DNA of 64,000 nucleotides from Verrucomicrobiales bacterium. GTDB lineage: Bacteria > Verrucomicrobiota > Verrucomicrobiia > Verrucomicrobiales > DEV007. How positions within the stretch are numbered: the stretch's first letter is position 1; the number at the start of each line of letters is the position of its first letter. Under the pieces are notes generated by a model that was not told the origin of the DNA, did no database searches, and saw only the letters and a list, made by a program, of their open reading frames with translations. Position numbers and translations under genes: made by a program. The DNA is taken from contig JARGNI010000007.1 of assembly GCA_029213195.1 (NCBI GenBank), positions 1 through 64,000 on the forward strand, written 5' to 3'. Positions 1 to 8,779 of the stretch are shown in pieces.

Positions 1-221
1 TCGTACAAGTCGAATTTCGCGTTTTCCCGAACTTCTTTCTGAGAATGGGTCTAATGGCTTTGAAGGACTTGAAGAAAGAAGTCAACCAGGAAGTGCGAGA
101 ACAAGTAGCCTATCAGGGAACAAGTGCAACCCCTCGACTCCTGCGCCATTGCCATCGCTCTTGCTATGATTCATCGCGCTTTTCCCTTGTTCCGGAATTC
201 TTCGCAGGTATAGATGGAGTC

Positions 222-1160
222 ATGAGGGTAATGACTTTGAGCCAGGCGTTACTTCTTCTTGTCTCATCCCTTGGCCTTGGGCAAGAGGAAGGAAAAATCC
301 CGGAAGAAGCGCAGAAGCTTGTTTTCGAGTTCGAAGTCATGGAAGAGGGAATCATTAGCAAGGCTCCTCTCGATTCCCTACTGACAAACTACGGCAAGCA
401 CCTGGAAAAACTCCAGGCAGCTCTGCAGGAGAAAGGAGATCTGGATGGGGCGTTGGCCTTGTCCAAGGAGCGAGAGACGATCGCGGCGGGGCAAGCCGGA
501 GAGGTCACCGAGAACGATCCTCCGGAACTGGCCAAGGCTCGCCATCTCTATGACGAAGCACGGGAAAAAATGATTTCTGAGGTTTCTGCAGAGGTTCTTC
601 CTCTACGGAAAAAACTGATCGAGGACCTTGGGACTGTGATTGAAGAACTTACCAAGGCCGGACGTATCGACGACGCCCTGGCAACGAAGGCGAGGTTTGA
701 TGCCGAGGTAGAGAAGCTGAACGAGGTTTCCCTACCGAAGCCAGCCCCTCGCGGCCTCTCCGAAGGACGGATCAGCTTCAAGCTGCAGATTGATGGACGT
801 TCCTACCTTCTCCTGAGAGGAGACGAGGTCTGGTATGATCACAGGGGAGGGGCCTGGACAAAACCCGGTCTCCATAATGGGAATTTCCCGACGACGATCA
901 ACCGCAATGTCGAATGGTTGCCAAAGTGGAATGACAAGGTGACCGAGCGTTTCGATGCAGACTTGGGATTGCCGACCGATGGAGATCCCTACACCGTGAA
1001 GGTTCGAGTTTCCAATGGGCGTGGTATCGCAAAAGTCATCCAGCCCCCAACTCCCGAGAATGATTGGACGACGAAGATCGAGCTCTTCGATGGCACCGAA
1101 GAAGGAAAGGGCTTTGGGAATTCCAGCTGGCTGGACTTTCGTGTCGACTGGGAGCGATAG
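222..1160 (+). CDS. Secreted coiled-coil protein of unknown function
   Basis: I do not recognise a named family. The open frame reaches back to 45, but the stretch before 222 looks non-coding. The ATG at 222 (or 231) is followed at once by a hydrophobic signal peptide ending near 'GLGQ'. The mature part has two amphipathic helical repeats with the pattern L-x2-L-x7-GDLDGAL-x3-KER, then a C-terminal half rich in aromatic and charged residues that looks like a beta domain. The same helix repeat occurs in the secreted protein at 60810-61829. Helices of this type are common in secreted hypothetical proteins of planctomycetes and verrucomicrobia (family knowledge). The gene converges on the minus-strand gene ending at 1164, leaving 3 bases between the stops. 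Confidence 0.7.
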   Translation: MRVMTLSQALLLLVSSLGLGQEEGKIPEEAQKLVFEFEVMEEGIISKAPLDSLLTNYGKHLEKLQAALQEKGDLDGALALSKERETIAAGQAGEVTENDPPELAKARHLYDEAREKMISEVSAEVLPLRKKLIEDLGTVIEELTKAGRIDDALATKARFDAEVEKLNEVSLPKPAPRGLSEGRISFKLQIDGRSYLLLRGDEVWYDHRGGAWTKPGLHNGNFPTTINRNVEWLPKWNDKVTERFDADLGLPTDGDPYTVKVRVSNGRGIAKVIQPPTPENDWTTKIELFDGTEEGKGFGNSSWLDFRVDWER

Positions 1161-1163
1161 CTC

Positions 1164-2456
1164 CTACTTTTCATGCACCGTGAAGAACACGGCAGAGCTC
1201 AGAAGCGATTCCCCATCTTCCGAGGGAACATTCTGGCAAACCACTCGCAAAACCGTTTTCCCGGAAACCTGGGGAGTTCGGAGGATCACCGACATTCCGT
1301 CGGACTCGATGACGGGTCGAATGGGAAGGGATGACTTCCCTCCATCCAGCCCGATGGCTTGCACGGAATAGCTCTCTGGTTTGGAGCCGGCAAAACGATC
1401 GATGGGCTCGGTGAAGTTGAGAATGATCCCACTTTCCACCAGCGCGACCGACTGGATCCGATAGACGTCCTGTTCTGATTTCTCGAGGGGAGTAAAACCC
1501 TTCGCCCCCCCCGCCAGGAGCTTGCCCGGGGCCATTTCGATCACGGTCTCGATCGGACTGGGCATGACGCGGCGGAGGAGAATGGCACCCTGCCAAACAG
1601 AGCCGGGACGGGAGGGGACAATTTCGATCAGTTGCTGGGTCTCGGGAACCACAAGAAGCAGCTTCTCCATGCCGTCTTCGTGAAAAAACGAGAGCTGAGT
1701 AGGAGTCCCGCCCTCGGTCATCTCGGCCGGAATGAGCAAAGATGGACGTGTGTGGGGAACTCTCTCGGGGGTCGCCGCAATGACCTCAGGAGAAGGTAGT
1801 TCAGTAAGGGAGATATAGTACCCGTCTTTGTATCCCGGCATGGAGAGCCGGGCAGCGAGAAGAGAATCTCGACTGATGGCAAAATCCGCAATGGGGAGCT
1901 GACTCCTTGTGACCACGGTCAATTCATCTGCCTCGGGTTGCCATGCCACCAGGGCTGCCTTCGGCTTCTCCTCTGCGTTTTCGGTGAAGGGCGATAGAGC
2001 AAAGAGAAGACGTCCATGAGCGTCGGCCACGGGTCCTGCCGTGATCCGCACCCCTTCACCTTTTCCCGCCCATTCGGAAATAATATTCTGGTAGAAGTCG
2101 ACACCGGGGTCTTCATCCGTGTCAAAAGCCTGGGTTACCTCTCTTGGGTTGGCAAAGATCAACGAATATTCAGGCCCGATGGCCAGATCGGAGTGGGCAT
2201 TCCAGTGGATCTCCGAATACGGCTCCCAATCGATGAGGCTGAGTCCGGGGGAGAATTTCGCAACTCCGACCCCGCCACGCTCTGTCAGGAAAAACACATT
2301 GGTATCATCGATCGGAGCGATGGCTCTCACCGAAGGTGGAGTTTTCTTCTCGGCGATCTCAGTGACCACTCGATCCTTCGAGTTGGTCTGGGCGTTGACG
2401 AACCCAGCGAAAGAAAAGGCCAGGACGAGCGCGTGGAGAAGATGGGATGGAATCAT
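1164..2456 (-). CDS. Secreted protein of unknown function, probably beta-propeller-like
   Basis: 430 residues with a clear N-terminal signal peptide (cleavage after 'FVNA'). The body shows evenly spaced beta-strand segments, including 'AIAPIDDTNVFFLTERGGVGV' -like strands near residues 44-64 and repeated 'LLAGGAKGF'-type turns, consistent with a propeller. The last 100 residues ('LNFTEPIDRFAGSKPESYSV...') resemble an Ig-like module. Similar architecture is seen in large verrucomicrobial secreted proteins and haem-binding proteins, but no haem CxxCH motif is present here. Its start overlaps the stop of the upstream gene by 4 bases (ATGA), so the two are translationally coupled and probably work together. 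Function is unknown. Confidence 0.7.
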   Translation of the reverse strand: MIPSHLLHALVLAFSFAGFVNAQTNSKDRVVTEIAEKKTPPSVRAIAPIDDTNVFFLTERGGVGVAKFSPGLSLIDWEPYSEIHWNAHSDLAIGPEYSLIFANPREVTQAFDTDEDPGVDFYQNIISEWAGKGEGVRITAGPVADAHGRLLFALSPFTENAEEKPKAALVAWQPEADELTVVTRSQLPIADFAISRDSLLAARLSMPGYKDGYYISLTELPSPEVIAATPERVPHTRPSLLIPAEMTEGGTPTQLSFFHEDGMEKLLLVVPETQQLIEIVPSRPGSVWQGAILLRRVMPSPIETVIEMAPGKLLAGGAKGFTPLEKSEQDVYRIQSVALVESGIILNFTEPIDRFAGSKPESYSVQAIGLDGGKSSLPIRPVIESDGMSVILRTPQVSGKTVLRVVCQNVPSEDGESLLSSAVFFTVHEK

Positions 2457-3328
2457 TCGCTCTTCTCTCCTTCCGGTGTTGGCACCTCATTCCCGAGACG
2501 GTAGGTCAACCGGACTTCTCCCGCCTCTTCCTTGTCGACCGTGAGTCTGCCTTCGTCCCATTCTCCCCGATCCGAAGTCACTCTCTGGCGCCAGGCCTCT
2601 GGAATCTCGAGGACTAGGGAAGAATTCATGTCGCGAAGGGTGAACTGCTGTTGCAGTGTTTCCCCTCCATTCTCCAGCCAAAGGCGTTCTTCGATGAGGA
2701 GACTTCCTTGCTCGTAGAGAAACTCGGGTTTTCCATCGATCAGCCGCACGCCGAAGAAGGAGGCTTCGCCGCTGCCTCCCGCAGTGCCGCCGAGCGGGGG
2801 CCGACCTCCTGCGAGCAGGAAAAAGGGAGAAGGAGGAGATTCTGGCTCGGAATCGAGGGGCACGTCTTTCTCACTGCCTTCAGCTCGCTCGCCTTTGTCG
2901 ATTTCGGTTTCCGCTGAGGCGGTCTCGTCGCCATCCGCTTCATCGGTTGGGGCTTCAACTGGATCCGGCTCGAGATCCAGCACCCCCAGCAAACGACAGG
3001 TGAGGGGATCCCAGAAAACGGCGTAGCGACTGGAATTGGCTCCGATCGTGAACACCCCTTCGAGAGTCGCCGTTTCGGACTCGCTTCCCGTTGAGGCGTG
3101 AACTGCGGCGAGCGTTTCGTCTACCAGGAAATTGGGAACGGTCTTCCGCGAGATCGACAGCTTCGGCACGACTCCAACTCCCGCGAACTCCCCAAGTGGC
3201 TTCTCCGATTTCTCCGATTTCTCCGATTTCTCCGTATCAGGTGTTTCCTCCTGCGCTCGAACGTGGCCGGGCCAAGCCAACGCGAGTGCGAGAAAGCCAG
3301 GAAGCAAACAAAGACGGGAAAACGGCAT
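2453..3328 (-). CDS. Secreted low-complexity protein of unknown function
   Basis: 291 residues. A signal peptide ends near 'HVRAQ' and is followed by an acidic linker with an EKS tripeptide repeat, encoded by a 9-base tandem repeat at about 3201-3236. A second Glu/Asp-rich linker lies around residues 125-170. Between and after the linkers are strand-rich segments ('NSSRYAVFWDPLTCRLLGV', 'SFFGVRLIDGKPEFLYE'). These recall the first module of verrucomicrobial and planctomycete secreted proteins in which a 'crude oxide/haem' region follows (weak resemblance, my inference). It is coupled to the downstream gene by an ATGA overlap. Function is unknown. Confidence 0.65.
   Translation of the reverse strand: MPFSRLCLLPGFLALALAWPGHVRAQEETPDTEKSEKSEKSEKPLGEFAGVGVVPKLSISRKTVPNFLVDETLAAVHASTGSESETATLEGVFTIGANSSRYAVFWDPLTCRLLGVLDLEPDPVEAPTDEADGDETASAETEIDKGERAEGSEKDVPLDSEPESPPSPFFLLAGGRPPLGGTAGGSGEASFFGVRLIDGKPEFLYEQGSLLIEERLWLENGGETLQQQFTLRDMNSSLVLEIPEAWRQRVTSDRGEWDEGRLTVDKEEAGEVRLTYRLGNEVPTPEGEKSE
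3201..3236. repeat. 9-bp tandem repeat coding for (EKS)n
   Basis: Four units of the nonamer TTCTCCGAT, the last one imperfect (TTCTCCGTA), lie inside the secreted protein gene 2453-3328. They encode the EKS-type linker just after the signal peptide. A change of one unit would add or remove three residues without a frameshift. Confidence 0.85.
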
Positions 3329-3337
3329 GAGGTGTCA

Positions 3338-4123
3338 TCAGGCAGAAGCCGGCGGTTTGTCTCGGGTAAAGATCCACTCCTGTCCCTCGCTTAGTTTCGG
3401 GTTGAATTGATATCCATCAACCCCAAAACGCTTCAGATCTTCCGGATCTTTGATCCGCTCCTGAATCATGAAATCACACATGCTCCCCCGGGCCTTCTTG
3501 GCAAAAAAGCTGATAATGCGATATTTCCCATTCTTGAGATCCTTGAACTGCGGAGTCACGATCTCGGCGTCGAGCGTCTTGGGATCGACCGCGGAAAAAT
3601 ACTCTTTGGAAGCGAGGTTGATCAGGACATTGGATCCCGATGTCTTGAGGGCTTCACCCAGTGCTTCCGTGACCGTCGACTTCCAGAAGTCGTAGAGATT
3701 CTTTCCTGCCGGATTCTTCAACGCCGTTCCCATTTCCAGCCGATACGGCTGCATTAGATCAAGAGGGCGGAGCAACCCGTAAAGACCTGAGAGAATCCGC
3801 ACCTGCTTCTGCGCAAACTGCAGATCCCGCTTCCCGTAACGGTCGAGTTCGAAACCGGTATAGACGTCGCCTTTGAATGCGAAAAGCGCTGCTCTGGCGT
3901 TATCTTCCGAAAAGGGGCGCGACCAGGACTGGTAGCGATCGTGGTTGAGATCTGCCAAATTCTCACTGATCCCCATGAGTTCCTGCAGTTGGGGGCGAGA
4001 TTTTTTTCGGAGGATCTGGATGAGTTCTGCTGACTGATCGAGGAAAGCGGGCTCGGTAGGTGTGTGCGCGGGAAGCTCAGACTCGTAGTCGAGGGTCTTG
4101 GCAGGGGAGAGAATGGCGAGCAT
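3338..4123 (-). CDS. yaaA: Peroxide stress protein YaaA (DUF328/UPF0246)
   Basis: 261 residues, the usual length for the family. The N-terminus 'MLAILSPAKTLDYES' and the internal 'FKGDVYTGF', 'ILSGLYGLLRPLDLMQPYRLEMG', 'NLASKEYF' and 'KKARGSM' blocks are diagnostic. In E. coli YaaA lowers intracellular unincorporated iron during peroxide stress and binds DNA, and the protein is cytoplasmic (family knowledge). The gene ends 10 bases from the start of the secreted-protein pair downstream, but the functions look unrelated. The upstream gap to the next gene is AT-rich. Confidence 0.95.
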   Translation of the reverse strand: MLAILSPAKTLDYESELPAHTPTEPAFLDQSAELIQILRKKSRPQLQELMGISENLADLNHDRYQSWSRPFSEDNARAALFAFKGDVYTGFELDRYGKRDLQFAQKQVRILSGLYGLLRPLDLMQPYRLEMGTALKNPAGKNLYDFWKSTVTEALGEALKTSGSNVLINLASKEYFSAVDPKTLDAEIVTPQFKDLKNGKYRIISFFAKKARGSMCDFMIQERIKDPEDLKRFGVDGYQFNPKLSEGQEWIFTRDKPPASA

Positions 4124-4278
4124 GTCGATAGGTTACTTCTGAAAGAAGAAAACGGATGGGAACGTAGTCAACCGAAACAAGCGGATAATCCCGGTTCATC
4201 AAACCAAGGATCCACCACTCAATAATTTTAGTAAAATTGTTTCTTTTTTATTAAACTTTGTTAATATTTAATTTAATT

Positions 4279-4590
4279 ATGGAATTTCTGGTCGACTTTG
4301 ATCCTTCCGCTGCCAAGGTTTTCGGATACTTTTTTACTTTTTCTTTCGCGACTCTCGCTCTAATCCTCATGATCGGGCTGATCGGGAAACTCTCGCATTT
4401 CCGTCGCGCGATTCGACAGATGATGGCGAGGCGGACTCGAAAGCATCGGATGCTCGCAGACGTGAAGCAGCTTCGCGAAGACGCTTTGAAGCTCGAGGGG
4501 ATCTACCTTTTCGAAGAGTCGGCGGAAGGACTTGATCCTGAGGAGGTCTATGCTGAGACCGCAGGAAGACGCTCCTCGGATGCCGCCTGA
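4279..4590 (+). CDS. Small membrane protein of unknown function
   Basis: About 103 residues from the ATG at 4279; a TTG at 4258 is the alternative start. One transmembrane segment (about residues 11-36, 'VFGYFFTFSFATLALILMI') is followed by a strongly basic stretch ('RRAIRQMMARRTRKHRM') and an acidic helical tail. By the positive-inside rule the C-terminal part would be cytoplasmic. The last 43 bases overlap the 3' end of the minus-strand dus gene tail to tail. The region before the start is unusually AT-rich and no ribosome binding site is visible. I recognise no family. Coding potential is plausible but not certain. Confidence 0.5.
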   Translation: MEFLVDFDPSAAKVFGYFFTFSFATLALILMIGLIGKLSHFRRAIRQMMARRTRKHRMLADVKQLREDALKLEGIYLFEESAEGLDPEEVYAETAGRRSSDAA

Positions 4591-5567
4591 ACTCGATCGA
4601 GATACTCGGCGGCAATCCCTTCCAGTTCAGTGATGGACGAGACCGTCGAAAAGCTCGTCCTCAGTGATTTCCCCTGCGGCAATCCCTTGGAGTAGGCCAT
4701 GAGTCGGGAACGCAGGGACTGCATGGCGAATTTTTCGTGAGAGAACTTTCCCCACTCGACGAGGAGTCGCGCGTGGCGGAGGATCAACTCCCATCGCTCC
4801 TCGAGCGGAACCGGGTCGGGTTGTTCCCCGGTCTCGAGATAGTGTTTCGCATCGCGAAAAACCCACGGATACTGCATCGCTGCGCGTCCGATCATCACCC
4901 CGCTGACTCCCGTGGTGGATTTCCGTTTCTCGACATCAATTCCGCTGGAGAGGTCGCCATTCCCGACCACGGGAACGGAAACAGTTTTGCTGCACTCGTC
5001 GATCACCTCCCAATCCGCTTCGCCAGAATAGCCTTGTGCCCGAGTTCGGCCGTGGATCGCTATCGCCTGCATCCCTGAGTTTTCGAGGATGCGGCAGACC
5101 TCCGGAGCATTGATCAGGTTTTGATCCCAACCAATCCGGATCTTTGCCGTCACAGGCACTTGATCACCCACACCCTTGTGAATCGACTCGGCGACATGAG
5201 CGAGCACCGGACAGTCTTTGAGTAGAGAAGATCCGCCATTTCGGGAAACCACCTTTTTCACCGGGCATCCGAAATTGATATCGATGAAGTCGGGCTGTTT
5301 CCAATCAATGATCTTTTTCGCAGCTTCCGCCATGCGCGGGCCATCGGCCCCGAAGAGCTGTACTCCGACGGGACGTTGCGCTTCATCGAATTCGGTATAG
5401 ACCCGAGTCCGCTCATCGGCCTGGATGATTCCCTCGGCGGAGACAAACTCGGTAACCATCACATCCGCTCCCAGTTCCTTGCAGATCCGTCGGAACACGA
5501 GATCGGTCACTCCCGCCATCGGGGCGAGGTAGAGAGGGAACTGACCATTCTGGAACCAGGGGAGCAT
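4548..5567 (-). CDS. dusB: tRNA-dihydrouridine synthase (Dus family)
   Basis: 339 residues with an FMN-binding TIM barrel. Diagnostic segments are 'LYLAPMAGVTDLVFR' near the N-terminus, 'DINFGCPVKKVVSRNGGS' holding the catalytic Cys at residue 101, 'AIAIHGRTRAQGYSG' and 'VMIGRAAMQYPW'. The enzyme reduces uridines in the D loop of tRNAs with NADPH. The pattern fits the DusB subfamily best, but subfamily assignment by eye is not secure. Its 3' end overlaps the small membrane-protein gene on the other strand. Confidence 0.92.
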   Translation of the reverse strand: MLPWFQNGQFPLYLAPMAGVTDLVFRRICKELGADVMVTEFVSAEGIIQADERTRVYTEFDEAQRPVGVQLFGADGPRMAEAAKKIIDWKQPDFIDINFGCPVKKVVSRNGGSSLLKDCPVLAHVAESIHKGVGDQVPVTAKIRIGWDQNLINAPEVCRILENSGMQAIAIHGRTRAQGYSGEADWEVIDECSKTVSVPVVGNGDLSSGIDVEKRKSTTGVSGVMIGRAAMQYPWVFRDAKHYLETGEQPDPVPLEERWELILRHARLLVEWGKFSHEKFAMQSLRSRLMAYSKGLPQGKSLRTSFSTVSSITELEGIAAEYLDRVQAASEERLPAVSA

Positions 5568-5642
5568 GCGAAGTCGGAAGGTTGGCGGGCCTGCACTCGC
5601 TGTAGAGAGTGCGGAAGACGAGCAAAGACCCGAAGAATAGGC

Positions 5643-6341
5643 TCAAATTGCGCTGGATTCAATGGGGGAGGAGTCCGCCTCGGCGTCCTCATACCATTTC
5701 AGGGGCTTCGGCAGATCCGAACGCCTCGCGTATTCGAAATGGAGAACTCGACGCCGTGAGGGAGATTGAGATCGCTTGGAAGAATGCAGGAGCAGGGGAG
5801 ACATCCGTAGGACGTCCCCCGGTTGACAGGAGACGGTGACGATTGGGCCCCGGCTGAATTCTTCAATCGCTGTCGAGTCGAGAAATCCCAACTGATGACT
5901 GCCGGGGCATACGAGCAGCGGTCCGTTGTCCTCGGGAGTCGGATCCAGGTGGATGCGCAAGGTCGCCATCGATTCGAGGAGTGAGGGCGGCGGTTCGACA
6001 TGCGGAATGCCAGTCTTTTCGCTCCACGGTCCGAAGCCTGCGATCTCTTTGCGAGAGGCCACCGCAATGCTTCGGTCCTGGTGCCAGGCCACCGGCCAGT
6101 TTTTTTCCGCGGTCTTGTCGAAGAGCAAGCTCCGGACTGGGCGATGCTCTTCGGGAGGAAGAAGCGCTCTCAACTCGCAAGAGAGCGCCAAATTCCGGAT
6201 TGCATCCGATCGAGCGAAGAGGTTCCTCGCGCCGGCCCTGTCATCTGCCCCCTTGAGTCGCTCCACCTCTTCCCTCAGGGATTCGACGAGAGAGAAAGGG
6301 AGGCAGTCCCGGAAGAGCTCGAACCCGGGATTTTCCTCCAT
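5643..6341 (-). CDS. Phytanoyl-CoA dioxygenase (PhyH) family oxygenase
   Basis: 232 residues, short for the family but with the complete iron/2-oxoglutarate set. The HxD motif is at His87/Asp89 ('AWHQDRSIA'), the distal iron His at 186 ('LLLHSSKRS') and the 2-oxoglutarate-binding Arg near 198. 'CPGSHQLGFL' is the typical PhyH strand. Members hydroxylate small molecules and some act on secondary metabolites, so the substrate here is unknown. It sits 33 bases downstream of a radical SAM gene and an aldolase on the same strand, which may form one operon. A bifunctional or primary-metabolism role cannot be excluded. Confidence 0.85.
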   Translation of the reverse strand: MEENPGFELFRDCLPFSLVESLREEVERLKGADDRAGARNLFARSDAIRNLALSCELRALLPPEEHRPVRSLLFDKTAEKNWPVAWHQDRSIAVASRKEIAGFGPWSEKTGIPHVEPPPSLLESMATLRIHLDPTPEDNGPLLVCPGSHQLGFLDSTAIEEFSRGPIVTVSCQPGDVLRMSPLLLHSSKRSQSPSRRRVLHFEYARRSDLPKPLKWYEDAEADSSPIESSAI

Positions 6342-6374
6342 GGGGCAAAATCAGGTGTAAAAACGAGAGGTAGC

Positions 6375-7601
6375 TCACTTATCCTGTGTGGCTTCCATCT
6401 CATCATAGACGCCGAAATCATTAAACCAAATCCGCTTGGCCCAGCGATAGACTGGGTGCTTCTCGGGAATCTCGTCGCCGGTAGGGAGCCATTGGCTGTT
6501 CCGGGGCGTCATCGCTTCGAGTTCGGCGATCGCCGTTTTCCGGATCGTGGTGTCGGTTGCCGAGTGCTTCTCGGCCAACTCCTTGACCAGGTCGGGACGC
6601 TCGAGGACGATGCATCCACGAGTGTGCTTGGCTGCCGTTTCTCGAAAGTCCTTCATGAAAGCGGATTGCGTCAGGGTCTCAAAGACCGAGCCGTCTCGCA
6701 CATTCTCGGTCGCAAACTGGATGATGGGGCAGGGTTCGATGCCTCCGGTGGGCGAAATGTGATGAGAAATGCCATTCGCCATCGGGCAAAGCGCTTTCCC
6801 TTCGCCATCGTAGTAGGCATCGATGATTCCGAGAGGGAGTTTCGTTCTCATGTTAACGACAAATTCCCGGACCCGGCGGGCCTGCTCCGGGGTCAGGGCA
6901 AGATCTTCATTGGGCTGGGGGCCCACTGGACGATAGGTGTGATACCAGGCGTAGTGAACCCCGCGATCGATCAGCTTGCGTAGCCATTCCTCGGTCAGCA
7001 GATCATCGATATTGGTCTGGCAGAGGCTGGTCGCAACTCCGGTGAGGAGTTTGTTGTCGAGACAGTTGTCGAGTCCACGGAGAGTGCGATTGAGAACATC
7101 CTTGCCGCCTCGACGCTCGTTGGCGACGATTTCGGTTCCTTCGATCGAAATCAGCGGGGTGGCGTTCCCGAGCTGGCGCAACTGCTTGGCCTTCTTCTCG
7201 GTGATCATTTGTCCGTTGGTGAAAACCTGGAAAAAGCAGTCCTGATGTTCCGCAAGGAAATCCAGCAACTCGGGATGCATGAACGGCTCTCCACCGAGAA
7301 TTCCAAAAAAGGAATTTCCGTGCGACTTGGCGTCATTGACGATGTTGTTGAGATCTTCGAGGTCGAGCTTCACCTGGGGTTTGTCGACGTCGACCCAGCA
7401 GCCCTGGCAACGAAGGTTGCAGCTGTTGAGGATGGAAATGTAAAGGAAGGGCGGAAAGTAGACCCCGTCCTTCATCCGCTTCTTGAAGAGATTGACGGAG
7501 CGAACGCCCTTCACTCCGAAGTTCCACATGAACTTGGCCAGATGTCGGGTGTCGGCCGTTCGGAGAATGCGGCCAGCGTATTGGAGAGAGGGGACAATCA
7601 T
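6375..7601 (-). CDS. Radical SAM protein
   Basis: About 408 residues from the chosen ATG at 7601; the open frame extends to 7766, but that would overlap the upstream aldolase by 137 bases. The [4Fe-4S] motif CNLRCQGC (Cys61, 65, 68) follows 'YISILNS', and 'GILGGEPFMHPELLDF' is the conserved S-adenosylmethionine-binding GGEP segment. A later region has further cysteines ('GKALCPM', 'IEPCPI', 'HTRGCIV') suggestive of an auxiliary-cluster or SPASM-like domain. The N-terminal 45 residues look like a membrane-associated helical lead. No ribosome binding site decides the start. The substrate is unknown. It lies 28 bases after the aldolase gene and before the PhyH gene. Confidence 0.85.
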   Translation of the reverse strand: MIVPSLQYAGRILRTADTRHLAKFMWNFGVKGVRSVNLFKKRMKDGVYFPPFLYISILNSCNLRCQGCWVDVDKPQVKLDLEDLNNIVNDAKSHGNSFFGILGGEPFMHPELLDFLAEHQDCFFQVFTNGQMITEKKAKQLRQLGNATPLISIEGTEIVANERRGGKDVLNRTLRGLDNCLDNKLLTGVATSLCQTNIDDLLTEEWLRKLIDRGVHYAWYHTYRPVGPQPNEDLALTPEQARRVREFVVNMRTKLPLGIIDAYYDGEGKALCPMANGISHHISPTGGIEPCPIIQFATENVRDGSVFETLTQSAFMKDFRETAAKHTRGCIVLERPDLVKELAEKHSATDTTIRKTAIAELEAMTPRNSQWLPTGDEIPEKHPVYRWAKRIWFNDFGVYDEMEATQDK

Positions 7602-7629
7602 CGGGGAGAGGAGGAGGAAAGCTTGCACT

Positions 7630-8421
7630 TCAGGAGAAAACGAGTTTCGCGGCCGATTCGACGCTCGCATCTTCGTGGACGACGGCATAGAGCGCTTTTG
7701 CAATTCCCGCGGGGTTGGCGTGTTGCCAGACGTTTCGTCCCACGGCGATCCCGGCGGCACCTCCATCGATGGCTTTCTTCACCATGGAGAGAAGCGCTTC
7801 ATCATCGCCCATGGCCGCGCCTCCGAGCACGATAACAGGAACAAAGCAGGCATCGACGATGTCCTTGAACTCTTCAGCGCTCGCCCCGGTCGGGAAGGCC
7901 GTCTTGACGATATCGGCTCCGAGCTCCGCCGCAGCTCGCACCGTGAACCCGATGTTTTCTACCGTGTACTGGTCCGGGAACCCAATCCCGAAAGGCAGGG
8001 CTTCGAGGATGACTGGAATGTCGGTTTCGAGACTTTCCCCAATCAACTCGGCGGCTTCTCGTGTGATCCCAACCTCGTTGGAGTGATGCGTGTAGAGCAT
8101 GTTCATCATCCCGTGAGCTCCGACGGTGAGAGCTTCGTCGGCGCCGTAGAGCCGGTAGCTGCCTTCGTCGAGGTTGTCTCCATACTTCGGCTTGTAGCTA
8201 TCGGTGCGGAGACAGATCCCTTTTTCCGAGAGAGCATCTGCTGCGGAGAGCGCCACTCCCAGGTTGACCACGTAGCCATCTACAATAGGGTTGAGTGCTT
8301 CGATCAACCCTGTCGGGTCTTCCAAACCAGGCACTGGAATGGCGGTTCCGTGATCAATGGGAAGGATGACGGTGCGGCCATCGGACTGAAGGAAACGGGA
8401 AAGATTCTGATCTCGAGTCAT
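7630..8421 (-). CDS. DhnA/LsrF-type class I aldolase
   Basis: 263 residues forming a DeoC/FbaB-type TIM barrel. The start '[13 protein letters not shown]' and the Schiff-base lysine in '[12 protein letters not shown]' (Lys173) are the family hallmarks, and '[15 protein letters not shown]' is the phosphate-binding loop. Relatives include archaeal fructose-bisphosphate aldolase, the archaeal aromatic-precursor enzyme ADH synthase and LsrF, so the exact substrate cannot be fixed from sequence. It is the first gene of a likely operon with the radical SAM and PhyH genes. Downstream of the start on the other strand lies the decayed fasciclin remnant. Confidence 0.85.
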   Translation of the reverse strand: MTRDQNLSRFLQSDGRTVILPIDHGTAIPVPGLEDPTGLIEALNPIVDGYVVNLGVALSAADALSEKGICLRTDSYKPKYGDNLDEGSYRLYGADEALTVGAHGMMNMLYTHHSNEVGITREAAELIGESLETDIPVILEALPFGIGFPDQYTVENIGFTVRAAAELGADIVKTAFPTGASAEEFKDIVDACFVPVIVLGGAAMGDDEALLSMVKKAIDGGAAGIAVGRNVWQHANPAGIAKALYAVVHEDASVESAAKLVFS

Positions 8422-8547
8422 ACCCGAACACTGGAACCCTTTCCGCCCGAATAATCAAGACACGGGTGTATCGGCAACGAGAGATTTCGGGACGGAGAAA
8501 AGGAACCGGATTCGGGTCCTATGTCAGTCTTTGGAAGGTTTGGGGGT

Positions 8548-8740
8548 TATGTCGAGCTGCTTGCTAAGGTCATGGCTGCAGACGTCAAGGCTGGCAAAGT
8601 CCCTACCGTTCAACGGAGCCGAGGCAACCGTAACGACCGAGGGTGGCGTAAAGATTGATGACGCGACGGTCGTGAAAACCGACATCGCAGGCAGCAACGG
8701 AGTCATCCACGTGATCGACTCGGTCATCATGCCGAAGTGA
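8548..8740 (+). pseudogene. Decayed 3' end of a fasciclin (FAS1) domain gene
   Basis: The reading '[17 protein letters not shown]' (frame starting at 8548) continues, after one extra C at 8614, as '[19 protein letters not shown]' and then '[16 protein letters not shown]' up to the stop at 8738-8740. This is the last third of a FAS1 domain, including its H2 signature '[10 protein letters not shown]'. The first two thirds, including the H1 region, are absent from the upstream sequence, and the segment just before 'KVMAADV' fits the expected 'YHVV.GK' only with small indels. I read it as a truncated, frameshifted remnant. FAS1 proteins are secreted adhesion domains (family knowledge). A sequencing error could explain the frameshift but not the missing 5' part. 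Confidence 0.75.
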
Positions 8741-8779
8741 TTTTTTCCAAGTAGACCTCCTCCTTACTAGGAAATCAGG

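Noticed and set aside
6375-7601. Radical SAM protein as the sulfatase-maturating enzyme
   Set aside because: It is far from the sulfatases and its iron-sulfur motif is CxxxCxxC with Gly before the last Cys, not the CxYC seen in anaerobic sulfatase maturases. The extra cysteines do not match the seven-Cys set clearly.
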